From an uncultured Litoreibacter sp. (GTDB taxonomy: Bacteria; Pseudomonadota; Alphaproteobacteria; Rhodobacterales; Rhodobacteraceae), in NCBI GenBank assembly GCA_947494645.1, contig CANLVO010000001.1, positions 1,612,001 to 1,676,000 on the forward strand: a DNA stretch of 64,000 bases. The letters are read 5' to 3'. Shown piece after piece: positions 43,094 to 51,074 of the stretch. A model generated the notes under the pieces. That model saw only the letters and a list, made by a program, of their open reading frames with translations. It made no database searches and was not told where the DNA came from. Positions within the stretch are counted from its first letter, which is position 1, and each line of letters begins with the position of its first letter. The position numbers were made by a program, and so were the translations under genes.

Positions 43094-43734
43094 CCATTCG
43101 CATTCTCGTAGCGGACGACCATCCAATCTTTAGGGATGGATTGGTAAAGAGCCTTGAGGAGACGGGAGAATTTCGAGTCGTGGCCGTTGCATCGTCAGCC
43201 GGAGAAGCTGCAAAGCTAGCTGAAAACAAGCGTCCTGACTTAGCGTTGCTTGATCTCTCAATGCCCGGCGGCGGCCTTAAGGCGCTTGCTGACATTATTG
43301 CCGCTGAAACCGCCAAACAAGTTGCCATGCTTACAGTCTCAGAGGAGGACGAGGATGTCGGAAGAGCATTGCAAGAAGGTGCGTCCGCCTACATCCTGAA
43401 GGGAGTGTCTGCATCCGAGCTCAGAAAAATCCTCAAAGATTTAACAAACGGGGAATCTTATGTCTCTCCGGGATTGGCAGCGAGGGTTCTGACCGTGCTT
43501 TCTCAACCGAGGCCAAATGAAGCCCCAACCGTATTCGATGACCTTACGGCCAGAGAGCTGGATATCCTCAAGCTCGTGGCAAAAGGACTAAGCAACAAAG
43601 AGGTCGCGATTGACTTGGATATTCAGGAGAAAACGGTCAAACACCATATGACTGCGATCATGAGCAAACTGCAGGCGAGAAACAGGGTAGAGGCAGCGCT
43701 CATGGCTCATGATCGCTGGAGCAGTGAGGCCTAG
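43090..43734 (+). CDS. NarL/LuxR-family response regulator
   Basis: 214-aa response regulator partner of the preceding kinase. The receiver domain has Asp9-Asp10 (LVADDHPIFRDG) and the phospho-acceptor Asp55 (LALLDLSMPG), the conserved Thr in AMLTVSEED and Lys in YILKGVSA. The LuxR helix-turn-helix (about 148-212) reads LTARELDILKLVAKGLSNKEVAIDLDIQEKTVKHH. Target genes are unknown; the oxygenase and EF-hand genes downstream are candidates from position. Confidence 0.9.
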   Translation: MTIRILVADDHPIFRDGLVKSLEETGEFRVVAVASSAGEAAKLAENKRPDLALLDLSMPGGGLKALADIIAAETAKQVAMLTVSEEDEDVGRALQEGASAYILKGVSASELRKILKDLTNGESYVSPGLAARVLTVLSQPRPNEAPTVFDDLTARELDILKLVAKGLSNKEVAIDLDIQEKTVKHHMTAIMSKLQARNRVEAALMAHDRWSSEA

Positions 43735-43756
43735 GTCGACAGAAAAGTTCGTCGAT

Positions 43757-44386
43757 CTACTTTGATGATTTTGTTTTTGAAAACGTCGCGTTGAACGCGA
43801 CTGTAACCCGCTCGCCATTGGCCTCATTCGGATAAACCCAATGCATCAAATAAGATGGAAATAGGATTAGGTCACCTGGCTTGGGTCTTATCTTTCTCTT
43901 TATTCTGAACGGTGGCGCATCGAGCAATCTCCAGTTGGGAAGGTCTGATCGAGGATCGAGAAACTCGATCATGCCAGAGTCCCCTTTCTCGATTTCAGGT
44001 TGTGACACGTAATACACTCCGGACCAATGCGCCCCAGGGTGGGTATGCGGGGCATTGAATCCTCCGGTCGGATTTACGTTCATCCAGCCGAAGAGTTTTA
44101 GCTTCAAGGTGCTCATGTCAACTTTCGCCCCAACGCGCGAAGTCGCGTTCAATACGGCTTCAGAAGCCAGTGCGTCCAACACTTTTATAGGTGCAGATTT
44201 GCCCTTGAATAGATTTCCTTTCGAGTGCCAGCCGCCCTTATTGGATTTGGAAACCCCATCTTCTTCCGACATTATTGCTTGGCCTTCAGCCAGCAAGTTC
44301 TCATTCAGCGGCCCGTGTTCCGGAAAGTGAAACTGAAAGAAGGGGGTAGCGAAGAGCTTCTGATATTTGTCTGACTGCAAGAGCAT
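43757..44386 (-). CDS. Putative 2-oxoglutarate/Fe(II) oxygenase (TIGR02466 type)
   Basis: 209-aa protein of the putative 2OG-Fe(II) oxygenase family. Iron ligands are suggested by the His-rich segment NAPHTHPGAHWSGVYYV (His114, His116) and His182 in SYLMHWVYPN; Arg193 in GERVTVAFNA would bind 2-oxoglutarate. N-terminal LFATPFFQFHFP and the GWHSKGNLFKG segment are family features. Such proteins hydroxylate unknown substrates and are common in marine bacteria and cyanophages. It is convergent with the response regulator. Confidence 0.83.
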   Translation of the reverse strand: MLLQSDKYQKLFATPFFQFHFPEHGPLNENLLAEGQAIMSEEDGVSKSNKGGWHSKGNLFKGKSAPIKVLDALASEAVLNATSRVGAKVDMSTLKLKLFGWMNVNPTGGFNAPHTHPGAHWSGVYYVSQPEIEKGDSGMIEFLDPRSDLPNWRLLDAPPFRIKRKIRPKPGDLILFPSYLMHWVYPNEANGERVTVAFNATFSKTKSSK

Positions 44387-44469
44387 TGTTGATCCCGATA
44401 ATTGATATCTGCCCTCAGGGTAAACCTGAGGGCAAAAACTGACGCTAAGCCATGATCATCAATGAGCGA

Positions 44470-44928
44470 CTAGTCTTCATCGTCTTCGCTATCGTCTGAC
44501 TCGTCGCCACCTTCGTCGTCATCCGAGCCGTCGCTGTCTTCTTCATCATCCGAACCACTGCTGTCTTCTTCATCATCGGATTCGTTGTCGTCTTCCTCAT
44601 CATTTGACTCGTTGTCATCTTCTTCGTCGTTAGACGCGCTACCATCCTCTTCATCATCGGATTCTTCGTCATCTTCCTCGTCATCTTCTTCGTCGTCGGA
44701 AAACGATGCCTTCACCTCCACACGAGTAAGATCGCCGTTTCCGTTCCGGTCTGCACGACGCAGTATCTTTTCTGCAGTTTCTGCACCAAAGACTTCGACT
44801 AATTCCTCAAGAGTCAGCAGGCCATTCCGGTCTGTATCGATATCAGAAAATGCACGGCCTTCCGCCGAGGCTGGTGAGGTAGCCGCCACACAAAGTGAGG
44901 TTGTCAAAAGTAGGTGTGATAGTTTCAT
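44470..44928 (-). CDS. Exported EF-hand protein with long Asp/Glu/Ser tail
   Basis: 152-aa protein with AGGAGAAGAGAA before the ATG and a signal peptide (cleavage near SPASAEG). Two calcium-binding EF-hand loops are complete: residues 31-42 (Asp31, Asp33, Asn35, Glu42) and 60-71 (Asp60, Asn62, Asn64, Glu71). The last 75 residues are a low-complexity run of Asp, Glu and Ser in units like ESDDEED, from tandem GA(T/A)-rich DNA repeats. It may bind many calcium ions in the periplasm or at the cell surface. Function unknown. Confidence 0.82.
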   Translation of the reverse strand: MKLSHLLLTTSLCVAATSPASAEGRAFSDIDTDRNGLLTLEELVEVFGAETAEKILRRADRNGNGDLTRVEVKASFSDDEEDDEEDDEESDDEEDGSASNDEEDDNESNDEEDDNESDDEEDSSGSDDEEDSDGSDDDEGGDESDDSEDDED

Positions 44929-45204
44929 TTCTCTTCTCCTAGCATGCAGATGTTCCCAAAAACGCTTGGGAGCTCGTGTTGAAAACCTGCAGAATCAAAT
45001 GCGCTTCGTCATCGGAAGCTGGTCTGTCTAGGATGCCGATTAGGTCCAGCGTTTCATCGGACCAAGGTCTGGGACTTCATGAGTTCTGTCTGGGACGTGG
45101 ATACCGGTATCGAGAAAGCCACATGTAAGGCGTCATTTACGGCCCCGCGTTGGCTCCGTTGTCGTGCATCGCCACCAGGATCATTCGGCGACACTCGAAC
45201 AAAA
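44929..45204. other. Gene-free right end of the island
   Basis: No gene or RNA feature found between the EF-hand gene and the arm-type repeats. The base composition is lower in G+C than the flanking core genes. A short frame at 45079-45273 runs across the arm repeats and is not credible. Confidence 0.5.
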
Positions 45205-45226
45205 TGTGGGAATAAACGTGGGAACA
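45205..45226 (+). promoter_or_regulatory. Integrase arm-type repeat pair, right end
   Basis: Two direct copies of a GTGGGAA word, spaced exactly as the left pair at 23383-23404 and matching it at 20 of 22 positions. The site lies 53 bases inside the right attachment core. Confidence 0.6.
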
Positions 45227-45278
45227 ACTCGAATCCCTTGACAATTTTCGTTTATTTTCAATTGAATAGTTAGCCGTC

Positions 45279-45293
45279 ATGGCGGAGGAGGTG
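45279..45293 (+). repeat. Right attachment site of the island (attR-type repeat)
   Basis: ATGGCGGAGGAGGTG, identical to 23238-23252. Here it is the 3' end of an intact tRNA-Ser gene on the minus strand, so the integration event restored the tRNA with the incoming copy. Confidence 0.85.
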
Positions 45294-45369
45294 GGATTCG
45301 AACCCACGGTAGACTTTCACCTACGTCGGTTTTCAAGACCGGTGCATTCGACCACTCTGCCACTCCTCC
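45280..45369 (-). tRNA. tRNA-Ser (anticodon UGA)
   Basis: A 90-nt class II tRNA read on the minus strand. It begins GGAGGAGTGGCAGAGTGGTC, has a five-base anticodon stem around CTTGAAA (anticodon TGA), a long variable arm, the T-loop GGTTCGAATCC, the acceptor strand CTCCTCC, discriminator G and an encoded CCA. It is the integration site of the island; the gene is intact. Confidence 0.95.
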
Positions 45370-45624
45370 GACAAGATGTCCCTAGTGACCTATGTTCGAT
45401 TCTGGAAGCCTGAATGCGCGGCAGAGGGAGCAAAATCTCCAAAATGCGAAGGTGAAAATTCCGGGCCAAAACCCGCCGAATTCAGGCCGCGGGCTTTGCA
45501 AATCGCCCCCAGTTGCATAAGGTGCCCTTAAGAAAATTGGTGGTACCGGTCCGTCGTGTCAGAAAACTGAGCGATGAGCGGCAAAAAGATGCGCAAAGAA
45601 CGCACGTGAAGAGGGGCAAATAAT

Positions 45625-46563
45625 ATGACATTGGCATTCGGAAAAACCCGTGCGGGTCTGGTTCTGACCATGGTCTTGGGCCTGGCAGGTTGCGAGGATT
45701 TCGAAGGGTTGGACTTCCTGAATGGGCAGTCGGCCAATGAAGAGGTCTCCGCTGTGACGCCTGTTGCTGGCGACGTGACCGAGCGCGATGTAGAGGCGCC
45801 AGAGATTTTCTCGGCCAATGAGCCCGGGCTTTGGGATGGACGCCCCTCGCTGGGCGGTGTCTGGGTCGCTTATCCCGGCGTGAAAGACCCCGAGCGTGTA
45901 ATCATACGCAACACGGAGAATGGCCAATTCGTGATTGGCGCTTTGTTCCGCCGCGAGCGTGAGAACCCCGGTCCCAAATTGCAGATGAGCTCGGATGCGG
46001 CTGAAGCGCTGGGTATGTTGGCGGGGCAGCCAGCCGAGATTTCGGTCGTTGCCCTGCGCAAGGAAGAGGTAGCGCCCGTGCTGCCAACCGACACTGAGGC
46101 GCTGGATGCCGCCGCCGAAGAGGGTTTGGACGCAGATGCCGTTCTGGCAGGCGTCCCAGCAGCCGAGAGCATTGACGCCACAACCTTGGGAACGGTGGAA
46201 GCGGCAACGGCGGCCATTGACCGCGCGGATGACACCAGTGTTGACGTGGCCACTGCCGAACCCGTGCCTACAGCAGCAGCGCCAGTTGCGACACCTGTCG
46301 CCGCGGCCCCCGCCCCAAGCGCCGCTGGCCTTGAGAAAGCTTTCATCCAGATCGGTATCTTCTCGGTCAAAGGCAATGCCGACAACACCGCAACCAGCCT
46401 GCGCGGCGCGGGTGTGCTGCCAATCGTCAAAGAACAGGAGAACCAGGGCAAGCCGTTCTACCGTGTTCTGGTTGGCCCTGCTACGAGCAAAAGCGAGCGA
46501 GCAGCATTGCTCAAGACCGTCAAAGGACTAGGTTTCTCTGACGCCTATTTCGTTACGAATTGA
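45625..46563 (+). CDS. SPOR-domain lipoprotein
   Basis: 312-aa envelope protein. The N-terminus ends in a lipobox (VLGLAGC, residues near 18-24), so it is probably an outer-membrane or inner-membrane lipoprotein. After a short globular part comes an Ala/Pro/Val-rich linker (ATPVAAAPAPSAAG) and a C-terminal SPOR domain (about 232-312, FIQIGIFSVKGNADNTATSL and PFYRVLVGPATSKSERAALL) that binds denuded peptidoglycan glycan strands. It overlaps the D-Ala-D-Ala carboxypeptidase frame, consistent with a joint role in wall remodelling. Confidence 0.85.
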   Translation: MTLAFGKTRAGLVLTMVLGLAGCEDFEGLDFLNGQSANEEVSAVTPVAGDVTERDVEAPEIFSANEPGLWDGRPSLGGVWVAYPGVKDPERVIIRNTENGQFVIGALFRRERENPGPKLQMSSDAAEALGMLAGQPAEISVVALRKEEVAPVLPTDTEALDAAAEEGLDADAVLAGVPAAESIDATTLGTVEAATAAIDRADDTSVDVATAEPVPTAAAPVATPVAAAPAPSAAGLEKAFIQIGIFSVKGNADNTATSLRGAGVLPIVKEQENQGKPFYRVLVGPATSKSERAALLKTVKGLGFSDAYFVTN

Positions 46564-46583
46564 TCACCACAGGAGCTGGACCC

Positions 46584-47747
46584 GTGACACGTGTTGCCTC
46601 GTTTCTCTTTGCGCTGCTGCTCACCACTCTGCCCGGCTGGGCATTTGACACAGCCGCCAAATCGGCCATCGTGCTGGATGTTCGAACCGACCAGACACTG
46701 ATGGAAAAGAACGCGGATATGGCCTTGCCGCCTGCGTCGATGTCCAAGCTGATGACGCTGAATATGGTGTTTGAGGCGTTGGATGACGGACGGCTGACAC
46801 TGGACAAGCCGCTCCCCGTCTCTGCGGAAGCGGCGGCCTATGGCGGCTCCACGATGTTCTTGCAGGAAGGCGACCGCCCCACGGTGGAAGATCTGATCCG
46901 GGGTGTCATCGTGCTGTCTGGCAATGACGCAAGTACCGCACTCGGAGAGGCTCTTGCCGGATCAGAATCCACTTTCGCGCAGCAGATGACGATCCGTGCT
47001 CAAGAGTTGGGTATGACCAGCTCGACCTTCGCCAACGCCAATGGCTGGCCTGCCGCAGGCCATCGTATGTCGATGCGCGATCTGGCGATCCTGGCTAAGC
47101 GGTTGATTACGGTTTTCCCGCAATATTACGGCTATTTTGCAGAAACCGAATTCCAATATGAAGACAGCCCACCGGCCAACAGGTTCAACCGCAACCCGCT
47201 GCTGAAGCTGAATATTGGCGCAGATGGTTTGAAAACCGGCCATACGCAAGAGGCAGGCTACGGGCTCGTTGGCTCCGCAGAACAAAACGGGCGGCGGATC
47301 GTCTTTGTTTTCTCCGGCCTCGACACGGAGCCCCAGCGTGCGCAAGAGGCAGAGCGGATCACCAACTGGGCCTTCAACCAGTTTGTCGAGCGTCAGCTTG
47401 CTGAAGAGGGTGTGATCTTGACCCAAGCCGAGGTCTGGATGGGTGAAGCCGCCAATGTTGGCATGGCCACGACCCAAGACGTGACCGCGTTGATCCCGGT
47501 GCTGGGCCGCGACGGGGTAAAAGCCAAGATCAACTATGTGGGACCACTGACTGCGCCAATTGAAGCAGGCGACGAAGTTGCCCAGTTGATCGTCACCGTA
47601 CCGGGTTTCCCGGACGTGTCGCACCCGCTGGTGGCAACCGAAACCGTGCCTGCGGGCGGCTTTGTTGTGCGGGTTCGTACCGCTGCGACGGTGCTGTTTC
47701 GCCAGTTGACCGGGCAGCTGCAAACCCAAGCAGAAACCCTGTTCTAA
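46584..47747 (+). CDS. D-alanyl-D-alanine carboxypeptidase (penicillin-binding, S11 family)
   Basis: 387-aa periplasmic serine peptidase that trims peptidoglycan stem peptides. The three motifs are present: Ser52-x-x-Lys55 (PASMSK), Ser112-Gly-Asn114 and Lys217-Thr-Gly. A signal peptide precedes FDTAAKSAIV, and a PBP5-type C-terminal domain (about 290-370) ends in an amphipathic helix (RTAATVLFRQLTGQLQT) for membrane attachment. I chose the GTG at 46584, which has AGGAG eight bases upstream, over a TTG at 46560 overlapping the previous stop. Confidence 0.9.
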   Translation: MTRVASFLFALLLTTLPGWAFDTAAKSAIVLDVRTDQTLMEKNADMALPPASMSKLMTLNMVFEALDDGRLTLDKPLPVSAEAAAYGGSTMFLQEGDRPTVEDLIRGVIVLSGNDASTALGEALAGSESTFAQQMTIRAQELGMTSSTFANANGWPAAGHRMSMRDLAILAKRLITVFPQYYGYFAETEFQYEDSPPANRFNRNPLLKLNIGADGLKTGHTQEAGYGLVGSAEQNGRRIVFVFSGLDTEPQRAQEAERITNWAFNQFVERQLAEEGVILTQAEVWMGEAANVGMATTQDVTALIPVLGRDGVKAKINYVGPLTAPIEAGDEVAQLIVTVPGFPDVSHPLVATETVPAGGFVVRVRTAATVLFRQLTGQLQTQAETLF

Positions 47748-48359
47748 GTGTTCATAACATTCGAAGGCATTGACGGGTCGGGCAAGTCCACCCAAGCCCG
47801 ACTGTTGGCGGGTGTGTTGGAAAATGCAGGGCGCGATGTCGTGCTGACGCGCGAGCCCGGTGGCTCCCCCGGAGCCGAAGAAATCCGCCGCTTGCTGGTA
47901 GAAGGCGATCCGGACCGCTGGTCGGCAGAAACCGAGATCTTGCTTTTCACCGCCGCACGGCGAGATCATCTGGAACGGCGTATTCTGCCCGCTCTGGAGG
48001 CAGGCTCTGTCGTCATCTCGGACAGATTTGCGGATTCAACGCGCGTGTACCAAGGCGCCACGAGAGGTGATTTGAGGGCCATGGTTGATGCGTTGCACGC
48101 GCAAATGATCGGCCGAGAGCCGGACCTGACGCTCGTCATCGACATGAACCCTGACGCAGCTTTGGAACGCGGCTTGGCCCGTGGTTCAGGCGAGGACCGG
48201 TTTGAAGAGTTTGGCGCCGACTTCCAGCACAAGTTGCGCGCAGGCTTTCTGGCGCTGGCCAAAGAATACGCCGACCGCTGCGTCATCATCGATGGCACGC
48301 GCGGGGCAGATGATGTGGGTGCAGACATCGCAAAGGCTGTGCTAGACCGCCTGTCATGA
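47748..48359 (+). CDS. tmk: Thymidylate kinase
   Basis: 203-aa dTMP kinase of nucleotide synthesis. The P-loop FEGIDGSGKST is at residues 5-15, the DR(Y/F)xxS segment appears as SDRFADSTRVYQG, and LTLVIDMNPDAALERGLAR precedes the LID region. The GTG start follows the dac stop directly. It forms an operon with holB, as in many bacteria. Confidence 0.95.
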   Translation: MFITFEGIDGSGKSTQARLLAGVLENAGRDVVLTREPGGSPGAEEIRRLLVEGDPDRWSAETEILLFTAARRDHLERRILPALEAGSVVISDRFADSTRVYQGATRGDLRAMVDALHAQMIGREPDLTLVIDMNPDAALERGLARGSGEDRFEEFGADFQHKLRAGFLALAKEYADRCVIIDGTRGADDVGADIAKAVLDRLS

Positions 48360-49474
48360 GCGATGACGACCTGCCACAACCCGACCAGATTGACGGCGCC
48401 CCGCACCCACGCGAGACGGCGCTGCTTGTCGGGCAGGCCGAGGCTGAGGCAGCGTTTCTGGACGCCTTCAACACGGACCGCCTGCATCATGGATGGTTGC
48501 TTACGGGGGCCAAAGGCGTGGGCAAGGCCACTCTGGCATGGCGCATCGCACGCTTTCTGCTGGCCACGCCGAAGGAGGATGGCGGCATGTTTGCAGCCCC
48601 TGCCCCTGAAAGCCTCGACATCGCCAAAGAGCATCCGGTCAACGCCCGACTACAAGCGCTATCCGAGCCGGGGTTGTTCCTGTTGCGGCGCGGCTGGGAC
48701 GAGAAGACCAAGAAGCTGAAAACCGTGATCACCGTCGAGGAAGTCCGCAAGCTGCGCGGCTTTTTCGCCATGTCGAACCCCGATGGCGGGCGGCGGGTGG
48801 TGATCGTGGATGCAGCCGATGAAATGAATGTCTCCGCCGCCAATGCTTTGCTGAAAGTACTCGAGGAACCGCCTGCGGATTGTACTTTGCTGCTTGTGGC
48901 CCACCAGCCCTCCAAGCTGCTGCCCACAATCCGCTCGCGTTGCCGGGAGCTGCGTTGCCGCACGCTGGCCCCTGAAGAAATGGCTGAGGCCTTAAGCGCG
49001 GCGGGCACCGATGGCGGCGCACATGCCGTGGCTTTGTCGGAATTGTCCGGCGGTTCCCTCGGCGAGGCGATGCGGCTGCTGACACTCGACGGCCTGACCT
49101 TGTACAAAGAGGTTATGGCAGTGCTCGAAACCCTGCCCCGGCTCGACCGGTCTGCCGGATTGAAACTGGCTGAGAAAGCCGCCGCACGCGGCGTTGAAGG
49201 GCGGCTCGATCTGATGCTGCGGCTGTTTGACGTGGCATTGTCACGACTGTCGCGTGCCGGGCTTGGCGCGGTGGACGCGCAAGCGACCTCTGGCGAATTG
49301 CTGACACTGGCGCGGCTCTCGCCGGACGCAGATGCCGCCCGCGCTTGGGCCGAACTGGCCGCTGTTAGTTCAGCGCGGGTGCGCCATGGGCAGGCAGTGA
49401 ACCTTGACCCCTCCTCGCTGATCCTAGATATGCTTTTGAGCATGAATGACGTGGCGCGTCGCACCGCCGCTTGA
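48356..49474 (+). CDS. holB: DNA polymerase III delta prime subunit
   Basis: 372-aa clamp-loader subunit of the replicase. It has the AAA+ fold with HGWLLTGAKGVGKATLAWRIARFLL (P-loop residues near 45-60), the VVIVDAADEMNVSAANALLKVLEEPP box and the SRCRELRCRTL sensor region. It lacks some cysteine zinc ligands of E. coli delta prime in this stretch, as in other alphaproteobacteria. ATGA overlap with tmk and near-contact with tatD show an operon. Confidence 0.92.
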   Translation: MSDDDLPQPDQIDGAPHPRETALLVGQAEAEAAFLDAFNTDRLHHGWLLTGAKGVGKATLAWRIARFLLATPKEDGGMFAAPAPESLDIAKEHPVNARLQALSEPGLFLLRRGWDEKTKKLKTVITVEEVRKLRGFFAMSNPDGGRRVVIVDAADEMNVSAANALLKVLEEPPADCTLLLVAHQPSKLLPTIRSRCRELRCRTLAPEEMAEALSAAGTDGGAHAVALSELSGGSLGEAMRLLTLDGLTLYKEVMAVLETLPRLDRSAGLKLAEKAAARGVEGRLDLMLRLFDVALSRLSRAGLGAVDAQATSGELLTLARLSPDADAARAWAELAAVSSARVRHGQAVNLDPSSLILDMLLSMNDVARRTAA

Positions 49475-49482
49475 GAGGCGCC

Positions 49483-50283
49483 ATGACCACCCCCGACAGA
49501 GCTCCGCAGATCACAGACAGCCACTGTCATCTCGACTTTTCTGACTTTGACGAGGATCGCGATGCGCTCGTCACGCGCGCGCATGAGGCTGGTGTGACGC
49601 GGATGGTGACGATCTGCACCAAGCTGCGGCTGGAGCCAGAAATTCGTGCCTTGGCAGAGCGCTATGACAGCGTGTTTTATGCCGCCGGCACACATCCAAT
49701 GAGCGCTGCCGACGAGCCGATGGCGACGGTAGAAGAATTGGTTGCCCTGGCGCAGCACCCGAAATTCGTGGGTATCGGGGAGACGGGGTTGGACTACCAC
49801 TATACCGCCGACAGTAAGGACGTGCAGAAGGAAAGCCTGCGCATTCATATCGAGGCTGCACGCCAGACCGGCCTGCCGCTGATCATACATGCCCGCGCGG
49901 CCGACGAGGATATGGCTCGGATCTTGCAAGACGAGCACCGCGAGGGCGCATTTTCCTGCGTGATGCATTGCTTTTCCTCCGGCGCCGCGCTGGCTGAGGC
50001 GGCGCTGGAGCTTGGCTTTTATTTGTCGATGTCCGGCATTGCCGCTTTCCCCAAATCGCAAGAGCTGCGCGACATTTTCGCCGCCGCCCCGGTGGACCGT
50101 ATTCTGGTGGAAACTGACGCGCCCTATCTGGCGCCGCCGCCCCATCGCGGCAAGCGCAACGAGCCCGCCTACACTGCACATACCGCCCGCGTTGGCGCGG
50201 ACGTTTTTGGTATGAATTACGCGGATTTTGCCGCGCAGACACAGGCCAATTTCGAGCGGCTCTTTTCCAAGGTTTTGGCGTGA
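49483..50283 (+). CDS. TatD-family metal-dependent hydrolase
   Basis: 266-aa TIM-barrel deoxyribonuclease/hydrolase. Metal ligands appear as DSHCHLDF (His14, His16), a Glu in GIGETGLDY, His in LIIHARAAD and in VMHCFSSG, and the late Asp in LVETDAPYLAPPPHRG. The ATG at 49483 has GAGAGG six bases upstream; the TTG at 49471 is rejected. It follows holB, a common arrangement (tmk-holB-tatD). Confidence 0.92.
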   Translation: MTTPDRAPQITDSHCHLDFSDFDEDRDALVTRAHEAGVTRMVTICTKLRLEPEIRALAERYDSVFYAAGTHPMSAADEPMATVEELVALAQHPKFVGIGETGLDYHYTADSKDVQKESLRIHIEAARQTGLPLIIHARAADEDMARILQDEHREGAFSCVMHCFSSGAALAEAALELGFYLSMSGIAAFPKSQELRDIFAAAPVDRILVETDAPYLAPPPHRGKRNEPAYTAHTARVGADVFGMNYADFAAQTQANFERLFSKVLA

Positions 50284-51074
50284 CACGGCGATTTACCATA
50301 CTGGGCTGCGGCTCCTCAGGTGGCGTGCCGCGCATTGGGGGGCATTGGGGCGACTGCGACCCAAGCAACCCGAAGAACCGGCGGCGCAGATGCTCTTTGC
50401 TGGTGGAACAGGACGGCCTTGACGGCACCACCAGCGTGTTGATCGACACCTCGCCCGATATGCGCGAGCAGCTTATTGACGCGAGCGTCACACGGCTGGA
50501 CGGGGTGGTGTATACCCATCCTCATGCCGACCATGTGCACGGCATTGATGATCTGCGAATGGTGGCAATCAACATGCGCGACCGGGTGAAGGTCTGGGCG
50601 GACACGCCCACTTCTGACGCGCTGATGAGCCGGTTTGGCTATGTGTTTCGCACCCCGCCAGGCTCGGGCTACCCGCCTATTTTGGAGATGAATGCCATTG
50701 ACGGTGACGTTGTAATTGACGGCCCCGGTGGCAAAGTCACTTTGAGCCCGTTTGAGGTACAGCACGGCACGATCCGGGCCTTGGGCTTTCGGATGGATGA
50801 TGTGGCTTATCTGCCGGATGTCTCTGACCTCGACACCGGTCGGCTGGCGCTGCACGGGTTGGACCTTCTGATCATCGACGCGCTGCGCCGCACAGAGCAT
50901 CCCAGCCACTCGCATCTGGACAACACCCTGAAATGGATCGCTGAGCTGGAGCCAAAGCGGGCCGTGCTGACAAACATGCATATAGACCTCGACTATGAGA
51001 CCGTCGCGGCGGAAACGCCGGATCATGTGACCCCTGCCTATGACGGGATGGTGCTTGAGGTGCCCACCGCGTGA
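50280..51074 (+). CDS. Metallo-beta-lactamase-fold hydrolase (PhnP-like)
   Basis: 264-aa metal-dependent phosphohydrolase-like protein. The HxHxDH signature is His80-Pro-His82-Ala-Asp84-His85. A cysteine-rich loop (GGHWGDCDPSNPKNRRRRC) and the late HPSHSHLDNTL stretch match PhnP/carbon-phosphorus-lyase-type cyclic phosphodiesterases and their uncharacterised relatives, which typically follow tatD. GTG start overlaps the tatD stop. Substrate not known; no phn genes nearby. Confidence 0.85.
   Translation: MTRRFTILGCGSSGGVPRIGGHWGDCDPSNPKNRRRRCSLLVEQDGLDGTTSVLIDTSPDMREQLIDASVTRLDGVVYTHPHADHVHGIDDLRMVAINMRDRVKVWADTPTSDALMSRFGYVFRTPPGSGYPPILEMNAIDGDVVIDGPGGKVTLSPFEVQHGTIRALGFRMDDVAYLPDVSDLDTGRLALHGLDLLIIDALRRTEHPSHSHLDNTLKWIAELEPKRAVLTNMHIDLDYETVAAETPDHVTPAYDGMVLEVPTA

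Larger units (their letters stand above)
23238..45293. mobile_element. Genomic island integrated at tRNA-Ser(UGA)
   Basis: About 22 kb bounded by a perfect 15-bp direct repeat that equals the 3' end of the tRNA-Ser gene plus one or two flanking bases. Just inside each boundary lies a pair of TGTGGGAA-type repeats in the same orientation, and a P4-type integrase starts 154 bases from the left boundary. The contents (integrase, excisionase-like proteins, extra tyrosine recombinases, regulators, unknown genes) differ from the core genes on both sides. There are no conjugation, replication or phage structural genes, so it is a non-self-transmissible or decayed integrative element. Confidence 0.85.

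Noticed and set aside
44585-45031. Ser-rich plus-strand frame opposite the EF-hand gene
   Set aside because: It is the antisense of the Asp/Glu/Ser repeat codons and has no start signal.
23238-45293. Prophage, integrative conjugative element or transposon
   Set aside because: No capsid, tail, terminase, relaxase, type IV secretion or transposase gene was found.
48487-50286. 599-aa minus-strand frame opposite holB and tatD
   Set aside because: No domain and unusual composition; holB and tatD motifs on the plus strand explain the region.
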